Shown here: positions 1-8,900 of the stretch, piece after piece
Numbering within the stretch: position 1 is the stretch's first letter
Layout: each line of letters starts with the position of its first letter
Assembly (NCBI GenBank): GCA_019322455.1
Contig: JAHWIT010000051.1
Span: 1 to 13,499 of the forward strand
DNA: 13,499 nt
Direction: 5' to 3'
DNA from: Candidatus Woesearchaeota archaeon
GTDB taxonomy: Archaea > Nanobdellota > Nanobdellia > Woesearchaeales > WJKL01
The notes under the pieces: generated by a model
Database searches by the model: none
The model's input: the letters and a program-made list of their open reading frames with translations, nothing else
Told to the model about the DNA's origin: nothing
Position numbers and translations under genes: made by a program

Positions 1-246
1 ATATCAAGGATATTCTTAACTGCTAGTTATCAAAATTTAGTTGGAACTGATGTGTGTGCTGCTATAGAGATTTTGGATACTCAAGAGAATTTTGCAGGAA
101 ATAGTGTATTTTATGACTGCACTAGGTCAGGTTCAAATTATGCTGTATATGCTGAAGCTCCTATTGATGAACTTACTGAAGAAGCCCCTGTGCAATTTTA
201 TGCTTTGTGGGATAATTTAGTAGGTAAGTGTACTGGTTTAAGTTAA
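1..246 (+). CDS. 3' end of a secreted, possibly pilin-like protein (5' truncated)
   Basis: Frame 1 is open from the first base to the TAA at 244-246, and the other two forward frames hit stops within the first 25 bases, so this is the last 81 codons of a gene that begins before the window. A GTG at 52 lies inside the frame and should not be taken as the start. The fragment has three cysteines, small polar and aromatic residues, and a stretch reading SGSNYAVYAEAPID before a terminal GKCTGLS. That layout of a beta-rich tail with spaced cysteines resembles the C-terminal domain of type IV pilin or pseudopilin proteins, but the diagnostic N-terminal signal is outside the window. The pilin reading is therefore a guess; another small secreted protein is equally possible. 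Its stop codon overlaps the first GTTAA-N4-TTAAC palindrome. Confidence 0.6.
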   Translation: MSRIFLTASYQNLVGTDVCAAIEILDTQENFAGNSVFYDCTRSGSNYAVYAEAPIDELTEEAPVQFYALWDNLVGKCTGLS

Positions 247-294
247 CATATTAACCAAAAGATTTATATACTCTTTTTTAGTTAACATATTAAC
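242..294. promoter_or_regulatory. Pair of identical GTTAACATATTAAC palindromes bracketing the promoter of the 295 gene
   Basis: The 14-bp sequence GTTAACATATTAAC occurs at 242-255 and again at 281-294. Each copy is an inverted repeat, GTTAA-N4-TTAAC. The copies are separated by 25 bp that contain the TATA box, and the second copy abuts the ATG at 295. The first overlaps the upstream stop codon. Two identical dyads on either side of a core promoter look like a repressor operator pair, possibly for the product of the 295 gene, but binding is inferred. They could instead be remnants of the palindromic elements common in this region. Confidence 0.6.
263..270 (+). promoter_or_regulatory. Archaeal TATA box (TTTATATA) of the 295 gene
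   Basis: TTTATATA lies in the short intergenic gap, preceded by an A-rich ACCAAAAGA stretch that could act as a BRE. Its centre is about 28 bases before the ATG at 295, the spacing expected between an archaeal TATA box and its transcription start. The transcript would then be leaderless or nearly so, which fits the absence of any Shine-Dalgarno sequence. Confidence 0.65.
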
Positions 295-648
295 ATGAAG
301 GTAAAAGAGGTGGATAGTAGTATTCTTAGGGACACTGAGAAATTTTCAAAGAAAATTTCTGGTGTGCTAAAAAATCAAAGATTTTTTGAGCATTTTTCTA
401 AAAAACACAATCTTAAGTTATTTGCACTTTATACTTACAATCTTTCAAATATACAAAAATCAAAAGCAGTTAGATTTGTTTATTGTTTAAAAGGAAGAGG
501 TAATGAACAAGGGATTGTAAAAGGATTAAATGGTAAATTTCTAGCTCCTGGATGTTTTTTAATTCCTATAAAGAATGACAAGGAAATGCAAGACGTGTTT
601 AAGTTATGGGGTATAAAATTCAAAAGAAAATTAATGTTAACAAATTAA
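295..648 (+). CDS. Small basic protein of unknown function
   Basis: This 117-aa protein starts at an ATG correctly placed behind a TATA box, and the next gene is on the same strand 17 bases further on. It is rich in lysine and aromatic residues and has no signal peptide or membrane span, so it is probably cytoplasmic. The likely conserved part is residues 38-117, with a VRFVYCLKGRGNEQG segment and then LAPGCFLIP. I do not recognise a named family. Residues 15-33 are coded by two consecutive DNA hairpins (338-360 and 364-393) related to hairpins in the 11105 gene, so this part may be an in-frame insertion rather than part of the fold. Palindrome pairs at both ends of the gene make an autoregulatory DNA-binding protein attractive, but no helix-turn-helix or other binding motif is evident. 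Confidence 0.75.
   Translation: MKVKEVDSSILRDTEKFSKKISGVLKNQRFFEHFSKKHNLKLFALYTYNLSNIQKSKAVRFVYCLKGRGNEQGIVKGLNGKFLAPGCFLIPIKNDKEMQDVFKLWGIKFKRKLMLTN
338..393. repeat. Two adjacent palindromic hairpins inside the 295 coding sequence
   Basis: Hairpin 1 (338-360) has perfect 10-bp arms AGAAATTTTC and GAAAATTTCT around an AAA loop. Hairpin 2 (364-393) has an inner 8-bp stem, AAAAAATC and GATTTTTT around AAA, with outer GTGC and GCAT arms. Both types recur in the N-terminal coding part of the 11105 gene: 364-388 matches 11128-11152 at 22 of 25 bases, and the hairpin 1 arms recur in the perfect palindrome at 11177-11200 with the centre CAAAG missing. This supports a dispersed palindromic element. 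Confidence 0.7.
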
Positions 649-688
649 CAAAAATTAGTTAAAAAATGAAATCAGTTAATATATTAAC
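636..688. promoter_or_regulatory. Second pair of GTTAA-N4-TTAAC palindromes, at the start of the 666 gene
   Basis: GTTAACAAATTAAC at 636-649 overlaps the stop codon of the 295 gene, and GTTAATATATTAAC at 675-688 covers codons 4-8 of the 666 gene. As in the pair at 242-294, exactly 25 bp lie between the two dyads, so the arrangement is reproduced even though the spacers differ. The spacer contains an additional GTTAA half site (658-662) and the ATG at 666, but only a weak TATA-like AGTTAAAA at 657-664. The pair may be a second operator site or a duplicated boundary of a mobile unit carrying the 295 gene. Confidence 0.55.
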
Positions 689-2921
689 CAGAAAATTGAA
701 ATTTTCTGGAGTTAGTAAATCAAGAAGAAATTTACTAACAACCAGAAAAATGAATTTTTTTGGAGTTAGTAAATCACGAAAAGATTTACTAACAACAAAG
801 AAAAAAGGACAATTAACTTTATTTATGATAATTGGTCTTGTTATTTTGATGTTATTCTTAGCAATGTTTTATTTAATAAGCTCTATAAAGGAATCAAGAT
901 TAGAAAAGGAAGCAAGACAAACAACAGAGTCTATTTTAGCAACAACAACTATTCAATTTTTTGTGTCTGATTGTTTAAAGGATTTAGTTGAAGAAGGGCT
1001 TTTGATTATTGGCAGGCAAGGAGGATATTTTTATGAAAATCAGCCAGGGTATGAATTTCCAATTGCTCCAAATGTTTATTTTGAAGAAGACAATGTTTCT
1101 TATTTGATACATCCAAGAGAGGGATTTTATAATGTTTGGTGGCCGTGCTCTTCAGTGCATGCATTAAATGAGCCGGCTTACTGCAGATTTAGCACTGAGA
1201 CTACTGATCCAAATGATATATATCCTTTTGGATTTAGTGATCCTGTTCTACCTTCATTAAGAGCAGATAGATTCTCAATTAAGTCTCAACTATCAAAGTA
1301 TATAGAGAAGGATATTAGGGAGTGTGCTAATTTTACTTTACTTGAACAGAATTTTCCAGGTTATAATTTTTCAGGTGGTGAAATAGAGGTTGATATTAAT
1401 TTTGGACGCACTGTTGCTGTTTTTGTTACATTTCCAATTACAATGCAGTTTCAGGATTATGAACCTATAATTGATATTCAGAAATTTAAGGCAGAGATTC
1501 CAGTAAGATTTTTGAAGATATATAATTTAGTTGAAAAATTAATAACAAAAGAGGCTTATGTACTTAATTCGGTTTTGATGAATGAATCTATAGTATTGTT
1601 AGAGGATTCTCCTGAAATTAGGTTGACAATGATTGAGAATGGTTTTGAAGATATATTTATTGTGAATGATTCCTTTTCTAAGATAGACGGCAAGAATTAT
1701 ATTTTCCAATTTGCAAGAAAGAACAGGCCCCCTGTTTTGAATTATATAAGCAGAAGCCCTTCTTATCTTTATGATATTAATGATAAAGGGAAGGATATTT
1801 ATGATTACTTAGTTATTCCAGGGGTTTATGGTTTAAATGAAATTGTTGCTTCTATTGACGCAACAGATCCTGATGAGGATTTTGTGTATTATTCTACTGA
1901 AAGTGATGAACCTGAATTTAGTTTGACTGATATAGCTCCTTTAAGCACTTTTGTTATTAATGATTCCTTTATTGGTTATCATAATGTAACTGTTATTGCT
2001 ACTGATCAAGATGAGTCAGACAAGCAAACAGTAAGATTATTAGTCGATAGACCATTAAAACCAAATGCAACATTTTATAATCCTTATGGAAATAGTTTTT
2101 ATTCTATAGAAGATCCGTTTTTCTTTAATGCAACCATATCAGAGGAATCTTTAGATCCATTTGCAGATTATATTTATATGTGGTTTGAATATGGTGGAAC
2201 TTATGAATTAGAAACAGAACATCCTTGTATTATTATACCAACAGGAGAAGAATGTTCTGAAGCGCAGATTAATATTGAGGACATAACTGGTTATGCTGAA
2301 TTGCCTGGAACTGTATCTTTGAAGGCTGATCTTTATTATACAGAATTATCTCAAAAGGAATTTGCTGATTTTAAGATTACAAAAAAGCAATGTGTTCCTT
2401 ATAGAGCAGATTCTGATCCTTATCCTTATCATACAACAGCTGATCCATTTATGGCAAATCATAGTTGTTGTTTAGGTGATATTAATAATCCAGAAACGTG
2501 GAAATTAGCTGATACAAATGTGGTTTGTCATGAAGATTTTATTTGTGTTGGTGCTGTTGGGCTTAAAAAGAGAATAAGACAAGTTCATTGTAGTGGCGAT
2601 AGAGGAAATATATGTGATGGATCTCCTCCAAGATATACTGACTCAGATATGTGTGGTTGTAATGCAGCAGAAGGAGGGTCTTGTGATGGTGTGAAGGCTT
2701 TTGGATTAAAGAATGGAGAAGGATGGTGTTATGGAAATGAAGGTTGTGAGGAATTTTGTGAAAGTGCTGTTGTTGATACAAATAGAAATACACAACTTGA
2801 TCAGGGAGATGCTTGTGGTTGTGGAGACTTTGATTCAACATACAAATGTGATGAAAATTTTGATGGAATTTTTAATGGAGATTGCACAATAATAGGAAGC
2901 TGTACAGAGGTGTTTGGCTAA
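666..2921 (+). CDS. Membrane-anchored extracellular protein with Ig/cadherin-like domain and Cys-rich C-terminus
   Basis: This 751-aa protein has a basic N-terminus ending in KKKGQ (45-49), a hydrophobic helix at 50-72, then an external domain. The GQ followed by the helix resembles archaeal class III signal peptides, where the peptidase cuts before Gln; cleavage is not demonstrated. Residues 100-345 include a SDCLKDLVEEGLLIIGRQGG segment that I recall from other DPANN proteins without being able to name a family. Residues 355-462 look like an Ig or cadherin-like domain (ATDPDED, then HNVTVIATDQDESD). From residue 576 the chain is dense in cysteines, including CC at 601-602, and probably disulfide bonded. 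Residues 8-43 are coded by two 54-bp palindromic units, so the extension before KKKGQ is probably an insertion. If translation begins at Met29 instead, only part of it is lost. It leads the cluster of similarly anchored proteins. Confidence 0.85.
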   Translation: MKSVNILTRKLKFSGVSKSRRNLLTTRKMNFFGVSKSRKDLLTTKKKGQLTLFMIIGLVILMLFLAMFYLISSIKESRLEKEARQTTESILATTTIQFFVSDCLKDLVEEGLLIIGRQGGYFYENQPGYEFPIAPNVYFEEDNVSYLIHPREGFYNVWWPCSSVHALNEPAYCRFSTETTDPNDIYPFGFSDPVLPSLRADRFSIKSQLSKYIEKDIRECANFTLLEQNFPGYNFSGGEIEVDINFGRTVAVFVTFPITMQFQDYEPIIDIQKFKAEIPVRFLKIYNLVEKLITKEAYVLNSVLMNESIVLLEDSPEIRLTMIENGFEDIFIVNDSFSKIDGKNYIFQFARKNRPPVLNYISRSPSYLYDINDKGKDIYDYLVIPGVYGLNEIVASIDATDPDEDFVYYSTESDEPEFSLTDIAPLSTFVINDSFIGYHNVTVIATDQDESDKQTVRLLVDRPLKPNATFYNPYGNSFYSIEDPFFFNATISEESLDPFADYIYMWFEYGGTYELETEHPCIIIPTGEECSEAQINIEDITGYAELPGTVSLKADLYYTELSQKEFADFKITKKQCVPYRADSDPYPYHTTADPFMANHSCCLGDINNPETWKLADTNVVCHEDFICVGAVGLKKRIRQVHCSGDRGNICDGSPPRYTDSDMCGCNAAEGGSCDGVKAFGLKNGEGWCYGNEGCEEFCESAVVDTNRNTQLDQGDACGCGDFDSTYKCDENFDGIFNGDCTIIGSCTEVFG
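686..793. repeat. Tandem 54-bp palindromic unit (two copies) in the 666 coding sequence
   Basis: Units 686-739 and 740-793 are both 54 bp (18 codons) and match at 48 of 54 positions. Each contains two stem-loops. In unit 1 these are CCAGAAAAT/ATTTTCTGG (688-709) and GTTAGTAAAT/ATTTACTAAC (711-739). In unit 2 they are a 9-bp stem with one G-T pair (742-763) and an 11-bp stem, GTTAGTAAATC/GATTTACTAAC (765-793). The length is a multiple of three, so the reading frame is kept and the protein shows two versions of TRK-x-x-F-x-GVSKSR. Confidence 0.85.
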
Positions 2922-2931
2922 AAAACAAATA

Positions 2932-2939
2932 TTTAAATA
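2932..2939 (+). promoter_or_regulatory. Candidate TATA box (TTTAAATA) before the giant surface protein gene
   Basis: TTTAAATA lies in the 34-base gap after the 666 gene, preceded by A-rich sequence. Its centre is only about 20 bases before the ATG at 2956 but about 38 before the in-frame ATG at 2974. If it works at the same spacing as the 263-270 box, transcription would start near 2962-2964 and translation would use Met7. It would give the giant gene and everything downstream their own transcript. Confidence 0.4.
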
Positions 2940-2955
2940 AGCAAATTGTTTAAAA

Positions 2956-5900
2956 ATGGATTATATAAATAAAATGCAAAAAAGAGGTATGATTTTAGTA
3001 GTTTTAGGTGTAATTCTGTTATTTTATGCTATTTTTTCATTTGCTCAAGAAGCAACTGGTTGTTGTACAAATCCTGAACTTCCTCTTGCTCTTATTTGCA
3101 ATCAGATAGAAGCTGATGACTGCTGTGCAGGAGATGCTGACTGTGAAGATAAATATTTTTATGAGGGTTATGATTGTACTGTGTTGCCTGATCCTTTTTC
3201 AAATTTATGTGATCCAGGAACTTGTTTAGGCAGGGGAATAGAAGCGCAAATAGATCAATATTGTGAGCTTAAGAATCCAGCTGCGTTGTGTTTGAATCAT
3301 ACTGAGATTGATACAAGGCTTCCAGCAGAGATTGATGAATGCAAAACAGGGTGTTGTATTTGTATAAAAGATATTACTAAGTATATTTATGATCCAGTTG
3401 GATTTGGGGAACGTCCTTCATATGAATTAAATTGTGTTGATTATTGTGAATCAGTAATTTTAGGAAGCATATTTTTATTTGACTCTTCAATAGCATTAGA
3501 TAGTTCAGAATGTACAGGCCTTATAACGGTTGTTGATTATTCAAATGTTGAAGGTTATGTTAAAGATGCTTTTGATGCAGCTGTTTCTGGAGCAACTGTT
3601 GAGATAAGGGGATTTACGAACGTAACAGATGATAATGGTTTTTATAGAATAGAAGGAATAAGAAGGGCAACAGACATATTAGTTGAAATAACAGCAACTG
3701 GTTTTAGTGATTTTTCAGATGTGATAGATTTAGTAGAAGATGAGGAAGAGTATAATTTTACAATTGAATCTGTTTTAACAGGAACTTTAAGAGGAAAGGT
3801 AACATCACTTGGAGCTGATTTATTTGATGCAAGGGTTTCTATTGCTGGAAAAACAGCTACAACTGATTCGTTTGGTAATTATGAGATAACTGATATTTCT
3901 TTTGGATTGTATACTGTTTTAGTGGAACATGATTTATATGAACCATATACTGAGATAGATTTTGCAATTAATGATAGTGTTGTGGAAAGAGATTTTGAAT
4001 TAATTAGAGCAGATTTTTCTTCTTTGTTTGGGTTGGTTACAAATTATGATACAGGGCTTCCAGTATATTTAGCAATAATTACATTAACAGGAGAATTAGG
4101 AACTTATTCTGCGATATCTAATATTTTAGGGAAATATATTATTTCACCTATTAATGCTCCTCTTGTTAATATTTATACATTAAGGGTGGTTGCAGAAGGG
4201 TTTCAATCATATCTTCATCCTGAATCAATATCTTTAGAAGCTGGTGTGCCTGAAGAAATAGATATAGAATTAGTTCCAATAGTAGAAGGGTGTGGTGTGA
4301 CTGAGTGCACTATACCAAGAGAGTTTAAAGCAGAGCCTGTTCCAGGAAAAAGATCAGTAATATTATCATGGAAAAGAGACTGTAATGTTGTTGCTGGTTT
4401 TGATATATTCAAATATTATGATGGAAATTTAATAGAAACAATTCCTATTATTGCAGCTGTTGCTAAGGAATATTATTCTTATGAAGATAATGATGTTCTT
4501 TGGAATAAAACATATGATTATGAAATTAAGGCGTATTATCCAGAAAGCGATTGCAAAGAAAGCAATGTAACTGATAAGACCAAGGCACAAATAACTTTAG
4601 GAAATGCTGAATGTGAGAGAAGATATGATGATATTAATGAGATATGGATTGGATTTTGTGATGGAGATTATATAAGAAAAAAATGTAGAGGAAATAATGA
4701 ATTGATTATTGAAGAGGATTGTTCTGTGAAAGTTCCAGAAGGAATATGGTATTGTGCTGGACCTGATAGATATGGTGAAACAGGATGCAAAGAGATGGTA
4801 TGTTCAGATGCAAATGATGTGTGGGGGGTCTGTGATGCTCCTAGTACTTGTTGGGGAGCAGACATTCTTGTAGGAGAGGATTCACCTAATTTTTGCTTTT
4901 TAGATCAACATCCAACATTCCCTATGTATGACAGTTGTAGAAGCTGCACTGAGGTTGATAGTTGTTTTGATTATAAATCAAGTTTAGCTTGTAGATTAGA
5001 CAATTCAACTTGCTTAAAAGGAGAAGGCCATGATTGTGCATGGCTGAATACTACTGTTGCTAGTTATGTTCAAGGATTTTGTTATCCTGAAGATTATGAA
5101 GAGAGGGATATGTGCTGGTTGTGTGATTATACAAAACCACCAACACAGTTTTTTGAATGCAATCAAAGCATATGTTCATTATTAGGAGACTGTTATTCTG
5201 AAAGAGGAGAAGGAATTCATTCAGATAAGTTAGTAAGATGTCAAGCATGTACACCAGGAAATATGCAATGTGAGGATTATGAATCAAGAGAAGAGTGTGT
5301 TGGTGATGGAGATGGAATTCGTTATGCTGAAGATATTGAACCACAATGTACAATTGTTTATAGTGATGACAGATGTGGATTAGGGGAGTGTAAATGGGAT
5401 GATTTAATTGGTTGCTTTAAGGATGGAGATTTAGATGGTGTTCAAGATTCTATTGATCCAGCTGTTTTAAGGGATACAGAGCCTCCTATAACAACAGTTA
5501 CTCAGAATGGAAATGAACATGTTGTAGTAAGTATAAGTAATAATACTATAACATTTGAATCAAATGAATTAATAGATTCAATTGAGTATTGTATATTAGC
5601 TGATCCTGATCTTTGCTGCTCAGAGAATCTTATAGGAGAACTTGATTCTAGTCCAAGTATTTTAAATGTTCAAGCATATATAGAAGAAAAGGCAATTGAA
5701 AATCCTAATAATATTTATTATCTTAAATACTGGGCAACTGATTCAAATTTCAATAGAGAGCAAACAAAAACAAAACAGATAATAATAGATATTGAAGAAC
5801 CTGAAATTAAAATTTTTGATTATGATCCTGAGTTTGTTGGAGATGTTGCATTACTTCCAATTACTATAGAAATAAATGAAAGAGTAGATTGTATGGATAA

Positions 5901-8900
5901 CTTAACAGGAGCTGGATTTTCTGATTCAAGGATTTCAAAAACAATTGATGTTGGATTACCAGAGCAGATAATTTATACTGGACTTAGTGAAGGAACTTAT
6001 GGTTATTCTATTATTTGTATAGATAGGGTTGGAAATGAAAAAACAGAGACAAGACAGATTCCTGTTCATAAACCATTTATTACTTTGTTAAATCCTACTA
6101 AGGTTACTAGGGACACAACAATAGTATTTAGAATTCAAACTAAAGAGGAATCTAGTTGTTCTTTATATGATGGAACAACCTTGTTTGAGGATCTTATTTA
6201 TAGAGAAGATGGTTCTGATCCTGGTTCAAAGATATATGAATCAACAGCATATACAGATATAGCTCAAAATCAATTTATTGATAGATTTAGTATAAAATGT
6301 GATTATTTAGGAGGCCCTTCAACTAAACTTGTTAAGTTTACAATAGATTTAGAAGGGCCTGTAACTGAGCTTAATGTAATAGATTCATTTAATAGAAGAT
6401 ATAGTGGATTATTTGAATTGCCTCCATTTGATTCAGCAGTTGATATTGAGCTTCTTTGTAATGATGAGCCATTGGGTGCACCAAGGGAATATGTTTTTGG
6501 ATGTAAGAATATAACTTATTGTGAAGATGCTGATTTAGGTAAATTAAGCTGTGAGCCAGATACTGCTTATGTAGGTAGAGTTCCTTTAACAGAATCAAGA
6601 TTGGTTTGTTATAAATCAATAGATAAAAATGATAATGAAGGATTAGTTAGTTGTAATAAATTATTAGTAAGCGAACCATTAGTAATAACTTTAGAAGAGC
6701 CATATCAAGAGATAAGGGAAGCAGAGGTTGTTGTTAATGTTCCTTCTTTTGATATAAGAATTACGACTAATAAACCAACTGCTGATTGTGGATTTAATAC
6801 ATATGCTCCTTTTGATTATTCTGAGCTAAGTCCAAAATTCTTTTTTACAACTTTAGAACAAGATTTACAAACAAAGGAATACTATAATTTCCCTGTTGCT
6901 TTCCGAACTTCTGGAGATGATTTTTCAGCAAATTCAGATGATATTGATATGTATATACAATGCAGGAATCCAGCAGGAGATGTATTAAATCCTGTTCCTA
7001 AGTATCTTAATTTTATTTATGATCCTACTGCTCCTGTAATTGAAAGGGCAATAGCTACACAAAGTGTTGCTTCTGCAGAAGGAACTAATGAATTTATAGT
7101 GAAACAAGACAGTTATTTGATTGTTGAAACAGATGACAAGACAATATGCAAATACAGCACAATTGATACTCCATATGATAAGATGGTTTATTATTTTGAT
7201 GGTTGTGATGGAGATTGTAATAGTGCTGGTGATATTATTCTGAATAGTCCTGTTCCAAAAACTTATTATAAGAAGCAGATAAAGATAATAAATGCTGAAG
7301 ATCTTCAGGATAATACTGAATATAAATATTATGTAAGATGCAAGAATCAGGCAGGAGATATTTCTTCTAGTTTTGCAATAATTGCTTTTGTAACAAATTT
7401 TGAAGCAAGAAGAAGTTTAATAATTTTTACATCAGTTGATCCTTTGGTTGGAGTGTTTAATGGAAATAATATAGTAAATAAAAGCTCAGCTATTCTTAGT
7501 TTAAGTGCTGAGACAAATGCACCTACACGTAGAGCAACTGGCTGCAAATATTCTGAAATACAAAACTTTAATTTTGATCAACAAGGAACCTTATTTAATA
7601 CAGATGATAATTTTTTCCATTATATAAGTATGAATATGTTAAATGAGGGAATTTATACTTATTATATTAAATGTGAATTTGAGGATCAATCTTTTGACGA
7701 TTCTTCAATAAGTGTTGTTGTGGATGAAACACCGCCAGTAATAGAGAATGTAACTGTTACTGATATTTGTGTTAATGATTCTGTTAGTCCACAATTTGAT
7801 GTTAATGATAATCTTTCTGGAGTAAATGAATATGCTTATATTATATACAAAGGAGCAAGGCCTTTGCTTGGAAATGTATGGAATATCACAACTGACAGCA
7901 ATCCTGATATTGATGGATTGAATTTAACAATTGGTGAATTATATAGTATTAGATTAAAGGCAAGCGATTATGCAGGAAACTGGATAAGTGACAGGGATGC
8001 AATTTCAAGTGATCAATTTACTGTTTTGGCTTTAGATGATCCTGAATGTATTGATGATAATACACCACCAACAGTGATAGTAAATAAGACATTAATAGGA
8101 TCAATAATAGAGGTTTCTTTAACTTGTACAGATGTATATGGTTGTAAAGGAATAAAGTATGGCTGGGCAGATACTGCTGTTGGTTGTAATGCAAATGTTT
8201 ATGATTATATTGGAGCAATTCCATTAAGTCCTCCAATTTATTTTTGCTATAATGTTTCAGATACTAATGGAAATCCTGCATCAGGAATAACATATATAGA
8301 AATAAATGATTCAGATGGAGATACCGTCTTGGATGAAAATGATATATGTCCAAATACTCCTGTTACTGATATTTATCAGATTGTTGTTGATGAGACAAGC
8401 GATTATTATGGATGTGCTCCTGATGAGATTGATTCTGATGGAGATTTACTGCCAGATTATTGGGAAGAACAGTATAGTTCTGTAGATTGTATATTAGATT
8501 CAAATAATTCTGATTCTGATGGAGATACTATATCAGACAAGGAAGAGGATTGTGATAATGATGAATTAACAAATTATATTGAATATACACAAGGAACAGA
8601 TCCAACTATTCCTGATTTAGCTGATTTGGATAATGATAATGTTCCTGATATTAATGACAGTTGTCCTAGTACTCCTTATGGAGAAGCAGTAGATGAGTTT
8701 GGTTGCGCTGATTCAGAAAAGGATACTGATGGGGATGGAATGGATGACAGATGGGAAAAGTTAAATGGCCTTGATCATGAGGATCCATCTGATGCTGAAA
8801 CTGATTTGGATGATGATGGATTAAAAAATAAGGATGAATATACTGAAGGAACTAATCCAAATAAAGAAGATACTGATGGAGATGGATTTTCAGATAAAAA

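Noticed and set aside
52..246. GTG at 52 as the start of an independent 64-aa gene
   Set aside because: The frame is open all the way to the window edge, with no promoter before the GTG and protein-like sequence upstream of it.
274..279. T6 run as a terminator for the left-edge gene
   Set aside because: Archaeal terminators are T-rich, but this run is short, lies between TATA box and start codon of the next gene, and is not distinct from the AT-rich background.
242..793. CRISPR array made of the repeated palindromes
   Set aside because: The repeats are short dyads or direct tandem units without regular unique spacers, lie in or next to coding sequence, and no cas gene is present.
666..2921. 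Membrane-anchored proteins as ordinary type IV pilins with their assembly genes
   Set aside because: No secretion ATPase, platform membrane protein or prepilin peptidase is encoded here. Most external domains are larger than pilins, and the usual Glu at +5 after the cleavage site is not seen. A distant relation remains possible.
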